A stretch of DNA of 64,000 bases from Chamaecyparis obtusa (lineage: Eukaryota > Streptophyta > Pinopsida > Cupressales > Cupressaceae), in contig BSBK01000763.1 in assembly GCA_027943335.1 (NCBI GenBank), positions 247,501-311,500 of the forward strand. Reading direction: 5' to 3'. The notes below the pieces were generated by a model. It was not told where the DNA came from, ran no database searches, and worked only from the letters and a program-made list of their open reading frames with translations. How positions within the stretch are numbered: position 1 is the first letter of the stretch; every line of letters starts with the position of its first letter. The translations under genes were made by a program, and so were the position numbers. Shown piece by piece: positions 1 to 9,800 of this stretch.

Positions 1-1
1 T

Positions 2-269
2 GACCTTTCTAGGGATCTCAAAGAATCCATAGAGATTCAAGTTGGTGATACCACCTTCACCCAAAAGGTGCTCTATCTTAACCTTCCCAATACTTGTTAT
101 CAGTGTCAATCTACGGAGCATAAGATTAAGGACTGCCCTTTGGCATTGCCTCGTACCAAGCCTCCTCCCAAGGATGCTAGTTCACAGCCGGCTGAGGCTG
201 GCAAGAAAGAAGAGGGGTAAAAAAGATGAATGGGTCATTGTTGATCATCGTAACAAGCCCCACAAGTAG
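2..269 (+). pseudogene. LINE-A ORF1 (gag-like RNA-binding protein), C-terminal fragment
   Basis: The frame starting at base 2 is open from the window edge to a TAA at 218-220. It encodes a zinc knuckle, CYQCQSTEHKIKDC (CX2CX4HX4C), near bases 95-136, followed by a Pro/Lys-rich stretch. After the stop, another frame continues with DEWVIVDHRNKPHK up to 269, which resembles the usual tryptophan-containing C-terminus of plant LINE ORF1, so a frameshift near 205-220 is likely. In this family ORF1 binds the element RNA. The N-terminal part, including the gag-like domain, lies outside the window. Confidence 0.7.
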
Positions 270-619
270 CCTATTTCGGCTCCCGCCTCCCATCCGCCAC
301 CTTCTGATAACATGATTTTCTTGGAAACCCCTATTATCGAAGTTTCAAACCCTGTCTCGCAGGGGAAAGATGTTTCCACTGCCCAGGCTTCCGCTCCTCC
401 AGCCAGCATGCCTCTGACGGCTACTGAGATTATTTATTCCAGCTCTTTCTGCTGCTCTCACAGCCCTTTTGGGTGAGCTGAGACTAAATTCAATGGCATG
501 CAAGACAAGCAGTGTAATATTTCTTTATAATTTTATGGGTCTAGCTTTGCCCCAGGATATTTGTCTAATAGCTTTGACTCCCTTGGGGACAAGGATGGAA
601 TGGACAACACTGTTATTCC

Positions 620-1732
620 ATGAAGTACATCTCATGGAATGTTCGTGGGTTGACAGACCTACATAGAAAATATTATGTCAAGGATTTGCGTAAGCATTTT
701 TGTCATCTGGATGTTTTATGCCTCCAGGAAGTTAAGATTTCAGGTTTCATGCTTGATGATGCTTGTAAAGTTATTTGGCCTAAGAGCCTTTCTCTTTTTT
801 CTCAGCACAAGGCTGGCCGAGGCAGAGTTGTTACTCTCCTCTCTCCTTGTTGGCATTCCCTTCTGGTTAGCCATGGTTCTGATCCCATGCAATGGGTTGT
901 TTGGGCCACTTTCATTATTGAGAATCATTCCTTTGGCATAGTTAATGTTTATGCTCCCAATGATGTTGTTGAGAGATCTCACCTGTCGCATTGGCTTGTG
1001 GATTATCTTCCACCTGCTACCTGGCTTGTTTGTAGGGACTTCAATATGGTGGAGATGGCATCTGACAAGGATGGTTTTGTACCATTTTGATGGACAGTTA
1101 GTGAAAGAGAAGCCTAGTATTACATGCATAATAAATTAGGGATTTTTGATCCCAATGTGGGTCACCGCCATTCTAATGGGGCCCGACACACTTGGTCTAA
1201 TTACAAGGCTTCTTTTGACAGAATTCATAAAAGGCTTGATCATGCTATGATCTTGGCTCAATCTTTTTTCTCCTTTTCTGACACGCAAGCCTTACCAGTC
1301 ACTCCTCTTGTTGATGTGACCTTGTCAGACCACTTTCCCATCCAATTTAATATTCTTTGGCAGACAGCTAAGGCTAGGCCTCCCACCACGCAATTTTACT
1401 TTAATACTTTTGTCCTTCATCATCCTTCTACTATGGCCCACATTCATCGGGTTTGGAACCTTGAGCCTAGACCCACCCACTTGACAGGATGGATTCAATG
1501 GTGGAATGATTCCATCAGGTGCATGACTCATTTCTTGCGCATCTATGGCAGGCAATTGGCCAACTGTCGTCGTAGAGCCTATGATGTCAACACCAAAGCT
1601 TTGCGTGTTGCCACCAAAGCTTTAGCTCAGGACCCGTTCAATCAAGAGCTGCAAATCAATCTTGCTAAGTTACGCCACCAGAAGCAAGTGGTTGACAACC
1701 ATGCTACTAGAGGAGCCCAAATCAAAGCCTGA
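620..1732 (+). pseudogene. LINE-A ORF2, AP-like endonuclease domain and linker
   Basis: The domain begins at ATG 620 with MKYISWNVRGL, the standard start of plant LINE ORF2. Endonuclease/exonuclease/phosphatase motifs follow: LCLQEVK (catalytic Glu), NVYAPND, and RDFNMVE, where the usual GDFN has lost its glycine. A stop at about 1088 is followed by a frameshift. The frame open from 1124 to 1732 carries TWSNY and the terminal TLSDHFPI (SDH) motif, then a basic linker towards the RT. The endonuclease nicks target DNA at insertion. The stop, frameshift and Gly-to-Arg change indicate loss of function. Confidence 0.88.
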
Positions 1733-2029
1733 CTACACTAGTTAAAGGTTGGAGACCAAGTTTCAAAATAATTTTTTACTGCCCTTTGTCCTCGGCATAC
1801 CAATATGGCCATATCTAGAATCTGAGAAGGTCATTCCCTTTTCATGGAGCTTCCTGATGTTTTGCAAGCCTTTGTTAGTCACTATGAACAGGTCTTTTCT
1901 ACTTAGGGCCACTCCCCTACTAGCGAGAAAGCTCTTGCGGATTGCATCGCGGTGGTTCCTCAGTGTTTCTCCCCTACTTAGTGGGTCTTTTGTGACCAAC
2001 TACTTTCCTTGTAGGATCTTTGTGAAGCT

Positions 2030-3250
2030 ATGTTCACCATGGCTGATGATAAAGCCCCTGGTTGTGATGGCTTCCCCTGTGAGTTTTACAACACCCTTTG
2101 GGATGCCATTTGTCTGGATCTCCACCAAGTCTACCTAGAAGCTTCTCATACCCAATCTCTTGGGGATATCATTAACCAGGGGAATATCATGTTCATTCCC
2201 AAAACTGGGGATCCTGAGGACATTTGGAATTGGTGGCCCATCACTTTGCTCAATGTCTCCTACAAGATCATTGTGAAAGCACTGGCTCTCAAGATCTGAC
2301 ACATGCTTCCGAAAATTGTCCAGCTTGAGAAAACAGGGTTTATTAAGTCAAGATTTATTCTTGACAACATCATTGTTGTTTGGGAAGGTATGGAATGGGC
2401 TCGTAAGTCTCACCATAAAGCCCTTTTTCTCAAAATTGATTTTGCTAAACCTTATGATCGTATTGAATGGAATTTTATCCTTACGATGCTTCATGCTATG
2501 GGTTTTGGCCCAAGATTTCTTCAATCTGTGCAGATGCTCTTCAATGATGCCTCCACCTGCATTACCATCAATGGCTACTAGTCTTCCACCTTTGGGCTTT
2601 TCTGTTCCATTAGATAGGGTTTCCCTCTAGCTCCAGCTCTTTATGTGTTAGTTGCTGAGGGGTTTGGCTACCTGTTATCTCACTCCATTTCCATGGGAAC
2701 TATTAGGGGAATCTCCTTGCCGGATTCCTCCCAATAGCTTGTCAATGGCCATTTCACCGATGATTCCTTCCTCACTCTAGCGGGATGAAGAGAATATCAA
2801 GGTAGCCTTGCAGTGTTTAAACACCTTTTGCTTGGCTTCTGGCTCAGCCATTCAGTGGCACAAAACCCTTTGTTACAAATAGTCGGCTCTTCCCGAGCCT
2901 CCCTGGCTTTCTCAGTTTGGCTGGACAAGGATTCAACATGGGGAGATATTCTGCTTTTTGGGTATTCCCTTTTCTTTTCAAGGCAAGCCTACTGATCTAT
3001 AGAATGCAGTTCTTGCTAAGATTGAAAAAAAGCTTACCTACTAGATCATGAAGCCGCTCTCCCTCGCAGGAAAATTTCAGATCTGCTCCAAAGTCCTGGC
3101 TGCCACACATGTTTATTACTCCTCTTGTTGGGCCCCTTCCAAAGCTTCCTACAAACAGCTCGAGAAACTTCTTCAGGATTTTCTCTAGGCCTCCGACATT
3201 GATCACCAGGGCTTCCATGGAGTTGCCTAGGACTTTTGTTGCCTTACATA
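2030..3250 (+). pseudogene. LINE-A ORF2, reverse transcriptase domain
   Basis: The RT opens at 2030 with DDKAPGCDGFPCEFY, the plant LINE version of the DKAPGPDG motif. IPKTGDPEDIWNWWPITLLN follows, where the usual NWRPI has become NWWPI. A stop sits at about 2297, and the palm continues with GFIKSRFILDN and LKIDFAKPYDRIEW (usually DFEKAYDRVEW). Another stop lies near 2579. The catalytic motif survives as FTDDS around 2755-2770 and keeps both aspartates. Downstream homology is broken by many stops. The RT would have copied the RNA primed from the nicked target. Confidence 0.88.
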
Positions 3251-3779
3251 GTCCTCTGGTGGGCTTCGATTAATTGATACCTAGAAACAAGGGCACGCCC
3301 TTTGTGCCAAATGGGTTGTGTGGTGTCTAACATACAATGAATCCTAGAAAATTTTGCTTCGTCACTGCATTTCCTCAGGCTTTCCTCTACACAAGCCTAC
3401 CTGGAAGGGGATTGGCTTTCAAACCCTGCTGGTTATGAGGGAGCCTATCCAGATCTAGGGTACTTTTGTCACCAAAATTATTTGGAGAGCCTAGGAGTTT
3501 GTCAAGCCTTGGCTTCGGTGGGCTGGGAATGGTTTTTGAGATGGTCTTTCTTTCAACCAGCAGAACATTTGGTGGTCTCCTCTCTTTGCTCAGTAGGGGA
3601 CTCCTCTTGCCAGAATTCAAGGGGTTAGTGCTCTTCGATTTCACAAGCGTGGCATTCAAACCCCCAAGGATGTTTTTTCCAGAGCCACTATGAGTCTCTG
3701 ATCCTGGGATGATCTCCAGGTTCAATTTTGGTTCATCCACCCAGATCATCAGACTTTTGACTTACTGATTTCTGCCATC

Positions 3780-4897
3780 TCACCTCACCTCTTACATAAA
3801 CTGGGAATTCAGTCAGTTAGACTATGGTGGAAAGACTGGAAGTGGTATCCTTCCACTCCTTTCACCAGCTACAAGCCTAAGCTTGGGTATTCTTGGCTTA
3901 TGCCTCATTTTCCCATGATTGATTCTCTCAACCAGCGTTGGCATCTTTCTTCTTCTCAAAAGATCTGGGCCTGGAGATTTCATACTATTCAGGATTCTGT
4001 TACTGAGCCTAAAATTGCTCATTTTGCTTGGTGTTTGTTATACCAGGGCTTACCTTTGGGAGCTAGACTCTGGCATATGGGGGTTCCTGACCCTAAATGC
4101 CCTTTTTATGGTCACTTAGAGATGCTCATGCATATTTTCTGGTTCTGTCGTCGTGCCCAAAACTACTAGGGTTGGATTCATGAATTTTTTTCTCACTTTA
4201 GGCCAGAGCCTTTTTCTTGGCATATGGATCTTCTTTGTGACTCTCCCAGAATGCCTTCCTAGTACACCCAGATATGGCATATTTTTAGGCTGGAAATTTT
4301 GTTTACTCTGTGGAAAGATAGAAACACTGTGCTTTTTTCTCACAATTTTTAGGATAATTGTGTATCTCTTTTTTATAAGGCTTGTATTTGTAATAATGTA
4401 ATGATGCAGATTCAGGTGCAAGCAGATAAAGTGGCCCTGGAGGTTTCCCACTTGCAGGAGTTGCTCTAGCACTGGGGCAATGCCCCTTATACTGTAGCTC
4501 AAGTGACTCCAGATTCTCTCTTAGCTGACCGTACGCAGCCTAGGGGCTGACATCGCAGCTGGAGCTCCTCTGCCAAACACTCTAGGACTTTGCAGCAATG
4601 GCATTACCGCTCTGCTTCCCATCCTCCTTGGAGGGATGTGGGTTCTAGTTGGCCTCCTGTGATTGCTTCCACTGCTACTGCTTTTGCTCAGCCTTTGGCC
4701 TCTGCTCCTGATAATCAAGGAAAGTTCCCTCGCCTGGCGCTGGCTATCTTGCCCATACGGGAGGAAGGAGAAGTTGAAAAAGATGATCCAGAAGATGGTT
4801 GGGCCATTCCTGATCAGACTCTTGGGCCTAATGTCTGGGGCAATCTTGATGATAAAGATCCTCCTCCCTCTTTTGCTACTGCTCTCACAGCTTGAGG
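3780..4897 (+). pseudogene. LINE-A ORF2, zf-RVT zinc-binding region and C-terminal tail
   Basis: From about 3780 the plus strand encodes LWWKDWKWYP and then, in the frame open from 3900, WHLSSSQKIWAWRF, PKIAHFAWCLLYQ, LPLGARL and CPFYGHLEMLMHIFWFC, matching the plant zf-RVT domain at the LINE C-terminus. The second zinc cysteine of the CPxC pair is a tyrosine here. A stop near 4168 is followed by a frameshifted continuation and an acidic tail (EEGEVEKDDPEDGWAIP) ending in a TGA just before 4897. The final acidic tail is less certainly part of the protein than the zf-RVT part. Confidence 0.8.
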
Positions 4898-5059
4898 GTT
4901 TTTTGGTTATATAGTTTTTTTGATGAATAGTTGTTTGTTTCTGGCCTAAGTGTCATGTGAACTTGTGGGGTGATTCTTTCCCCCAGTTCTTTTTTGTGAA
5001 TATTGTACTTTAATATTTTATATTAATAGTAAAGGCCTCTATTCATAAATTAAAAAAAA
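4898..5059 (+). other. LINE-A 3' untranslated region and poly(A) tail
   Basis: The sequence after the last ORF2 stop is T-rich and ends with AGTAAAGGCCTCTATTCATA followed by an interrupted A-run. This matches the 3' ends of plant L1 LINEs and marks the right boundary of LINE-A. Confidence 0.7.
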
Positions 5060-5359
5060 GAACAGGAACTAATAGAAGAAAAAGAGAGATTACATATGAG
5101 GATTTTGGAACTACAAGGCATTATTAAACCTCATATAGATATAATTAAAGAAAATGTTGAAGCATCAGATAAAATTGTACATACACAAGATCTTAGTTCC
5201 GTGGACAGCTTAGAAGAGCTAGTGTCTGATCTGAATGGACACATTATTGGTTTAAATGCATTGAAATATTCATAGAACAATTTTGCAGAGTACAAGAGAT
5301 AGGTACAAGTTTATCATAGACAAATTATGGAAACTGTACACCCCAACAAGCTTATATAG
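5060..5359 (+). pseudogene. Element F, C-terminal part of an ORF2-like coiled-coil protein
   Basis: The frame from 5060 reads EQELIEEKERLHMRILELQG and continues through PHIDIIKEN, IVHTQDLSSVDSLEELV and LNGHIIGLNALKYS to a TAG at 5273. It reads on past that stop (NNFAEYKR, then METVHPNKL) to a stop at 5357-5359. I do not recognise a catalytic domain. The tail looks homologous to the end of element C's ORF2 (LVNTPDISAMDNMIRLATDI, then EQIVVLQTLK) and its start resembles the internal ORF of element E. All three lie just upstream of the PPT. The function is unknown. Confidence 0.55.
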
Positions 5360-5616
5360 CATTTCGCATTGATTTCCAAAAAGGGGGAGAAGTAGGTAAA
5401 GTAGTAGCAAAAAGAAGTTGCATATACGAAAAAAGGAGAAGTAGAAAATATCAAATAGAAAAAGGGAGAAGTAGAAAAAAAATTTAAAAATGAAAAAAAG
5501 GAGAACTAACACAAAAAAGAGACAATTATCATAGGGGGAGATATTGATAGAACGGTTTTGAATTTTTTGAGAATCAAAGAATCAGAGTTTTTGCCATCAA
5601 TGCCAAAGTGGGAGAT

Positions 5617-6573
5617 TGTTGTAAATTTGAGGATAAGTTTTTTCATTGATGTCAAACATCACCAATGTGAGATTTATACTATCAAAAATATAAAGGAGTT
5701 ATTGGATACTTAAGACAATTATCAAAATAAGGGAGTTAGTTATCATAAGCCAACAGATATCGGATAAAGGAAAACTATGTATTACAGTCGACAAAAGGAA
5801 AAAGAGAAAATGGTTTATTGAAAAGATCAAGATTAAGGAACCCTAAGATCTAAGGTTAGGATTATATGGATCAATGAAAAGTAAGTGGATCAAGGTTAAA
5901 AAGAAGATAGGGCATATTAGAAAAGAAGAAAGAGTAGAGAAAAAGAAGAAGTGAAAAACAAGCAATAGAAGCAGAAAAGAGTTTGAAGATAGAGACATTG
6001 AGCATAAGGGATCTGATAATATTTGGAGGAAAGAAAAAATAGGTCAACTATCTTTTAAGGAATCCTAACAAGTTTCTACAAGGTATTGTAAATCCCTTAA
6101 CTGGGTAGTCTCTAACAGGACTGTTGAAGTTCGTTATATGAACTTTTTGTAAATTGTTTAACAAGGTGAATTCTATATAGGAAAGACAAAATATCTTAGC
6201 AGAGTAGTCCTAAAAATATTATAGATGCATTTAACCATGTATCAGTCACTCCTAATAGGGTGAGTCACTTAGAAAGTTACACTTTGTAGTCATAACCAGC
6301 AAACTCTTTTAGTTGCAGTGAAGAGTTGTGGGTACCATCCCCACCGTAATTTTTCCCTCTAACTAAGGGTTTTTGTGAGACCAAAAATATATGTGTTATG
6401 GGTGTGTGAGTCATTTCATGAGTTACTATTATTTAATTTATGTTTTTAAATTATAGTATATTGGTAATACAGAAAGGACTATCAGTAAATTGGGAATCAA
6501 ATTATATGTTTATGATTAAAAGTTTGAATTGATACACTCCCCCCCTCTCAGTACCTAACCTTTCCAATCAACA
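5617..6573 (+). repeat. Element F 3' LTR
   Basis: The repeat follows the PPT, starts TGTTGTAAATTTG and ends CCTTTCCAATCAACA, giving TG...CA termini. It contains the GTGGGTACCATCCCCAC motif (6328-6344) and the CTAACTAAGGGTTTTTGTGAGA block shared with other LTRs in this window. No partner LTR is visible because the 5' LTR lies outside the window. Confidence 0.7.
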
Positions 6574-6711
6574 ACTTGCCACAAAAGGGGTTCTCTATTC
6601 TAAAGAAATGACCCATGAGAGGCTATGAGATATCTCCCATTTGAAAACCTTGATAGTCCCATCCATCAAAAACCTTTCAAATTTGCTTCTATCTAGTTTC
6701 ATAGTCACTGT
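6574..6711 (-). pseudogene. LINE-B ORF2, extreme C-terminal fragment
   Basis: On the minus strand this 138-base piece encodes TMKLDRSKFERFLMDGTIKV followed by FKWEISHSLSWV. It continues the LINE-B C-terminal region found at 9173-9408, from which it is separated by the solo LTR. The final five bases (6707-6711, ACTGT) are the target-site duplication. The assignment rests on continuity across the insertion, because the fragment is too short to identify alone. Confidence 0.55.
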
Positions 6712-9172
6712 TGTTAGGATTATGGAAAGGTGAGTTACTAAGAGGGGAGGGGTGAATCAGTAACCTTGAAAACTTTGTAATCTCAATCCTCAAGATAATT
6801 TCGTTCATTAACTGACTATCATATTCATCATTACCATTCATTCATGAACATAACTAAAATGTAAAATACTTCTAATCTAATGAATAAATATTCATGAAAC
6901 TTCATACACTTGACACAAAGATTTTGGTATCACAAAAACCCTTGTTAGAAGGTAAAAACTATGATCGAGATGAAACCTACAAAGATTCACTACTGAAATA
7001 ATAAAGTTGCATGTTAGGGCATACAATTTTTTATCACTTTTGATGATCTTACCCTATTAGAAGTAACATCTAAGACCCTGTTAATATCTACCTTGTTAGA
7101 GGATTTTAGCAAAACTCTTAAGTGTGCACTCGGTTAAGAGATTTACAACAAGATGGTTAAGTCTACTATGTTAGGAGATTTTTTCACCATAATTGTTAGA
7201 AAGTAACAATATGATTGATCATTGTTGGAAATCTATTATGGGATAGTGAGATACTGAGAGGGGGGGTGAATAAGATATCTACCAATTGCTCTATTTTATC
7301 ATAAACTTACTTGCATAACACAAACATCAAATTCAATACTAAAATAGATCTAACATCCTAATCATCATGCATGAAAATAAAACATAACACAATGATTTTG
7401 GTTACCCAGAAACCATTGAAAGGTAAAATTGGGGTGGGCATGACACCCACAAATCTTCACTATTGCAGTATTAAATTTTTCTTGTTAGGGCTACAAGTTT
7501 GATCATAAAATGATGATCTACCCTATTAGGGGTCTTCCTTGCTAAGAGCTTTAAGACTTATACAATCTACCTTTCAAAAGTATTTAAACTTACAAAAAAT
7601 TAAGCACTCGGTTAAGAGATTTACTTAGGTCTGTTAAAACCACTTTGCTGAGAGATTTTACTGATTCACCTGTTAGAATGTCTCAGTACCTGATCCTTTG
7701 GTTTGCATTATGATGTTGATAATAGATCTTCTCCTTTCAATATAGATTTGATCTCCTCTATCAAATATATCTCTGTTCTATCCTTCACTACTTTTCTCAG
7801 TCACTGATCTCTTCTTCTGATAATCAAAACACTTCTCTGTTCTGCATGTATGAAAAACTCTTCATACTATTCTCCTCGATCACCTTGATCATCTTGATAC
7901 ATTTTAGGGCTCGGATCTCATCTTATATAAACAATAGATCAACTCCATGAATCAAGATCTACGATCTAGATTGTCTACTTATGTCGCTTAACCATTCGCT
8001 AATTCTAATTATTTACATGGATTACATAGGGATTAATGATTGCAATTCTTAGGCATGATCACCTCCATAATTTCCTCAACAAATAATAAATATAATTTAG
8101 ATGTCGGCCAAAATGGTTTACCTAAGTGTTTGTTCCATTATAAATACATATATCAAATCTAGCTTACTCGGCATTAGAAATCTCAGGCATTCGGCATTCA
8201 CTGTTCTTCATACCCTGGTGCTCAGCACAAACATATCTACACAACTCGGCATAAGCTTGCTCAGCTATTACTGAAGTACTCAGTGACCTTTTGACTTGCT
8301 CGATAGTAACTACTGCTCAGTAAATGTACAATATACATGACTCAGCCTATACATGATGGATCGGTTGCAGTGATCACCAACCAACATTTCCTAGAAAATG
8401 ACTAAGTGTAAGACACTAATAGACAACCAAACTTTGGGATCAACACTAGATGTTGCAACTTACTTTGCAGAATTTCAGATCTGCTTATCCCTTATCTAAA
8501 ATCACCTTTCTATGATAGATATCTCCTTCAAATATTGTTCGGTAACCTCTGGTCTGCTTATTATATAATCCTAAATACTCTGTCAAAAACTTAGCATCAT
8601 AACCCTATCTGATCTTCATATGTCTCCTATAGGTGGCTACTTCTCATCTGTTCATACTAATCTAAAATCTTGGCAATTCTTAAATCATAATGATTTAGAC
8701 CTAATTAGGGTTGTGGAATCATCTAAAAAACATTTGATCAACAATCCATATGAATAACCTAATTCAAAAATACATAGGGATCATCACCAATTAATTTGAG
8801 ATCTCCAATAAATCTTTAGCTTGATTTATGTAAACCATTTTCTAGCTCGGTAAAAACCATTTTCCTTGTTTTCAGTGTCATCACAAACTTCTATGTCAGT
8901 CGTCTATTGCTCAGTAAATAGTGTATCTTTATCTTAGTAACATAATTATGTTCAGTAAGCAGGTATACTCAGATATAACTATACTTGGTGTCCTTGATAA
9001 TCATCTGGCTCGGTGGTGATGCTCGGTCAAGTCTATGCTCGGTTAACATGTCTTTCTCCCTATGCTTTGCTTGGTTACTATACTTATACTTTGACCGAAT
9101 AGTCTATTTTCTTTCCTTTACTAACTACATTTGTGACACTAATGACAACACTTAATGTAATTATGTGTAACA
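6712..9172 (-). repeat. Solo LTR (minus orientation) in LINE-B, TSD ACTGT, itself interrupted
   Basis: The block starts TGTTAGGATTATGG and ends AATTATGTGTAACA and is flanked by ACTGT at 6707-6711 and 9173-9177. It is the reverse complement of the element E type of LTR (compare 50806-52033 and 52512-53743). The outer LTR is about 1245 bp once the nested LTR at 7222-8437 is removed. No internal retroelement sequence is present, so it is a solo LTR, probably left by recombination between two LTRs. Confidence 0.85.
7222..8437 (-). repeat. Second LTR of a related family nested inside the solo LTR
   Basis: Alignment of 6712-9172 to the element E LTRs breaks at about 7221 and resumes at about 8438, leaving a 1.2 kb insert. 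GATCA lies on both edges (7217-7221 and 8438-8442) and fits a 5-bp target duplication. The insert starts TTGTTGGAAATC and has the same general LTR plan (GAGAGGGGGGGTGAAT near the start, a GGGGTGGGCATGACACCCAC block at 7431-7450, many CTCGG motifs). It is therefore a related solo LTR in the same orientation. Its exact termini are uncertain. Confidence 0.65.
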
Positions 9173-9800
9173 ACTGTAACCTGCACATTAATCTTGTAAA
9201 AGATGAGTTTTCTAAAAGACTCAATAAGTGTTCTGAGTCTGCCTCCATACAAGAAATCATTCCTAAATAACCAGATATGCCAAAGAACTTCTATAGGGAA
9301 AATAAGCCAAAATGAGTTACAATATTTAGACAAGCTATTAATGAAACTAGTAACAATATCATAAATATCCATATTTTTTTTATCCTCATCTAGATAAAAC
9401 CCAAGCATATTCCAAATTTAGATGAGAGTAAGCATTACAAGAAAATGTGCCTTGAGGTATCATGTTTATTACATATGGAGCAACCCTTGATGTTACTATC
9501 AAAGTCTCTAAGAGGGAGCTTTTCTAATAACAGAAGCCATTTTAAATATATATTTTTCAACTGCAGAGCATTTTGACAAGTAAGAGAATAGATCTTTCCA
9601 AACAAGCTTATTAAACTTCAAATGCTAGGTATTATTAATATGCTCAATAATAGAGTTATTAGCAAATATAAAATTATAGATTTTCTTGGCTTTCACATTG
9701 GGTAGAGGGTTACTATCAATCCATTTTTAAAAAATTATTTCTTATGGGATAAAATTGACAAGTTTTGGGGAGGCCAAGAGGGGAATAAGCCTCCCTAAGC
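9173..9800 (-). pseudogene. LINE-B ORF2, zf-RVT and C-terminal region
   Basis: On the minus strand, around 9520-9430, the sequence encodes CSICNKHDTSRHIFL followed by a stop and a cysteine, a CX2C...HX4C pattern of the plant zf-RVT domain. The frame 9408-9139 follows with YLDEDKKNMDIYDIV and WLIFPIEVLWHIWLFRNDFL, typical of the post-zinc region (WxIWxxRND). The last residues of that frame run into the solo LTR. The region helps bind template RNA in this family; here it is broken by stops. Confidence 0.75.

Larger units (their letters stand above)
1..5059 (+). mobile_element. LINE-A: degenerate plant L1-type non-LTR retrotransposon, 5' end outside window
   Basis: The segment shows, in order, the end of a gag-like ORF1 with a CCHC knuckle, an apurinic endonuclease, a reverse transcriptase, a zf-RVT zinc-binding region and a short 3' tail ending in an A-run at about 5051-5059. 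This is the layout of plant L1-type LINEs, which move by target-primed reverse transcription. Many in-frame stops and frameshifts make it non-functional. The A-run abuts sequence belonging to LTR element F, so LINE-A inserted into F. The 5' end and its target duplication lie outside the window. Confidence 0.9.
5060..6573 (+). mobile_element. Element F: 3' part of a plus-strand LTR retrotransposon
   Basis: Right of LINE-A comes coding sequence for a coiled-coil protein (5060-5359), a purine-rich spacer, a polypurine tract (AAAGTGGGAGA, 5605-5615) and one LTR (5617-6573). This is the order internal region, PPT, 3' LTR of a plus-strand element. The 5' half lies left of the window, beyond LINE-A. 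The right edge joins LINE-B, so F inserted into LINE-B and was itself hit by LINE-A. Confidence 0.75.

Noticed and set aside
3387..3749. Minus-strand frame of 120 codons
   Set aside because: It lies opposite the LINE-A ORF2 region between RT and zf-RVT and shows no known motif; it is probably chance.
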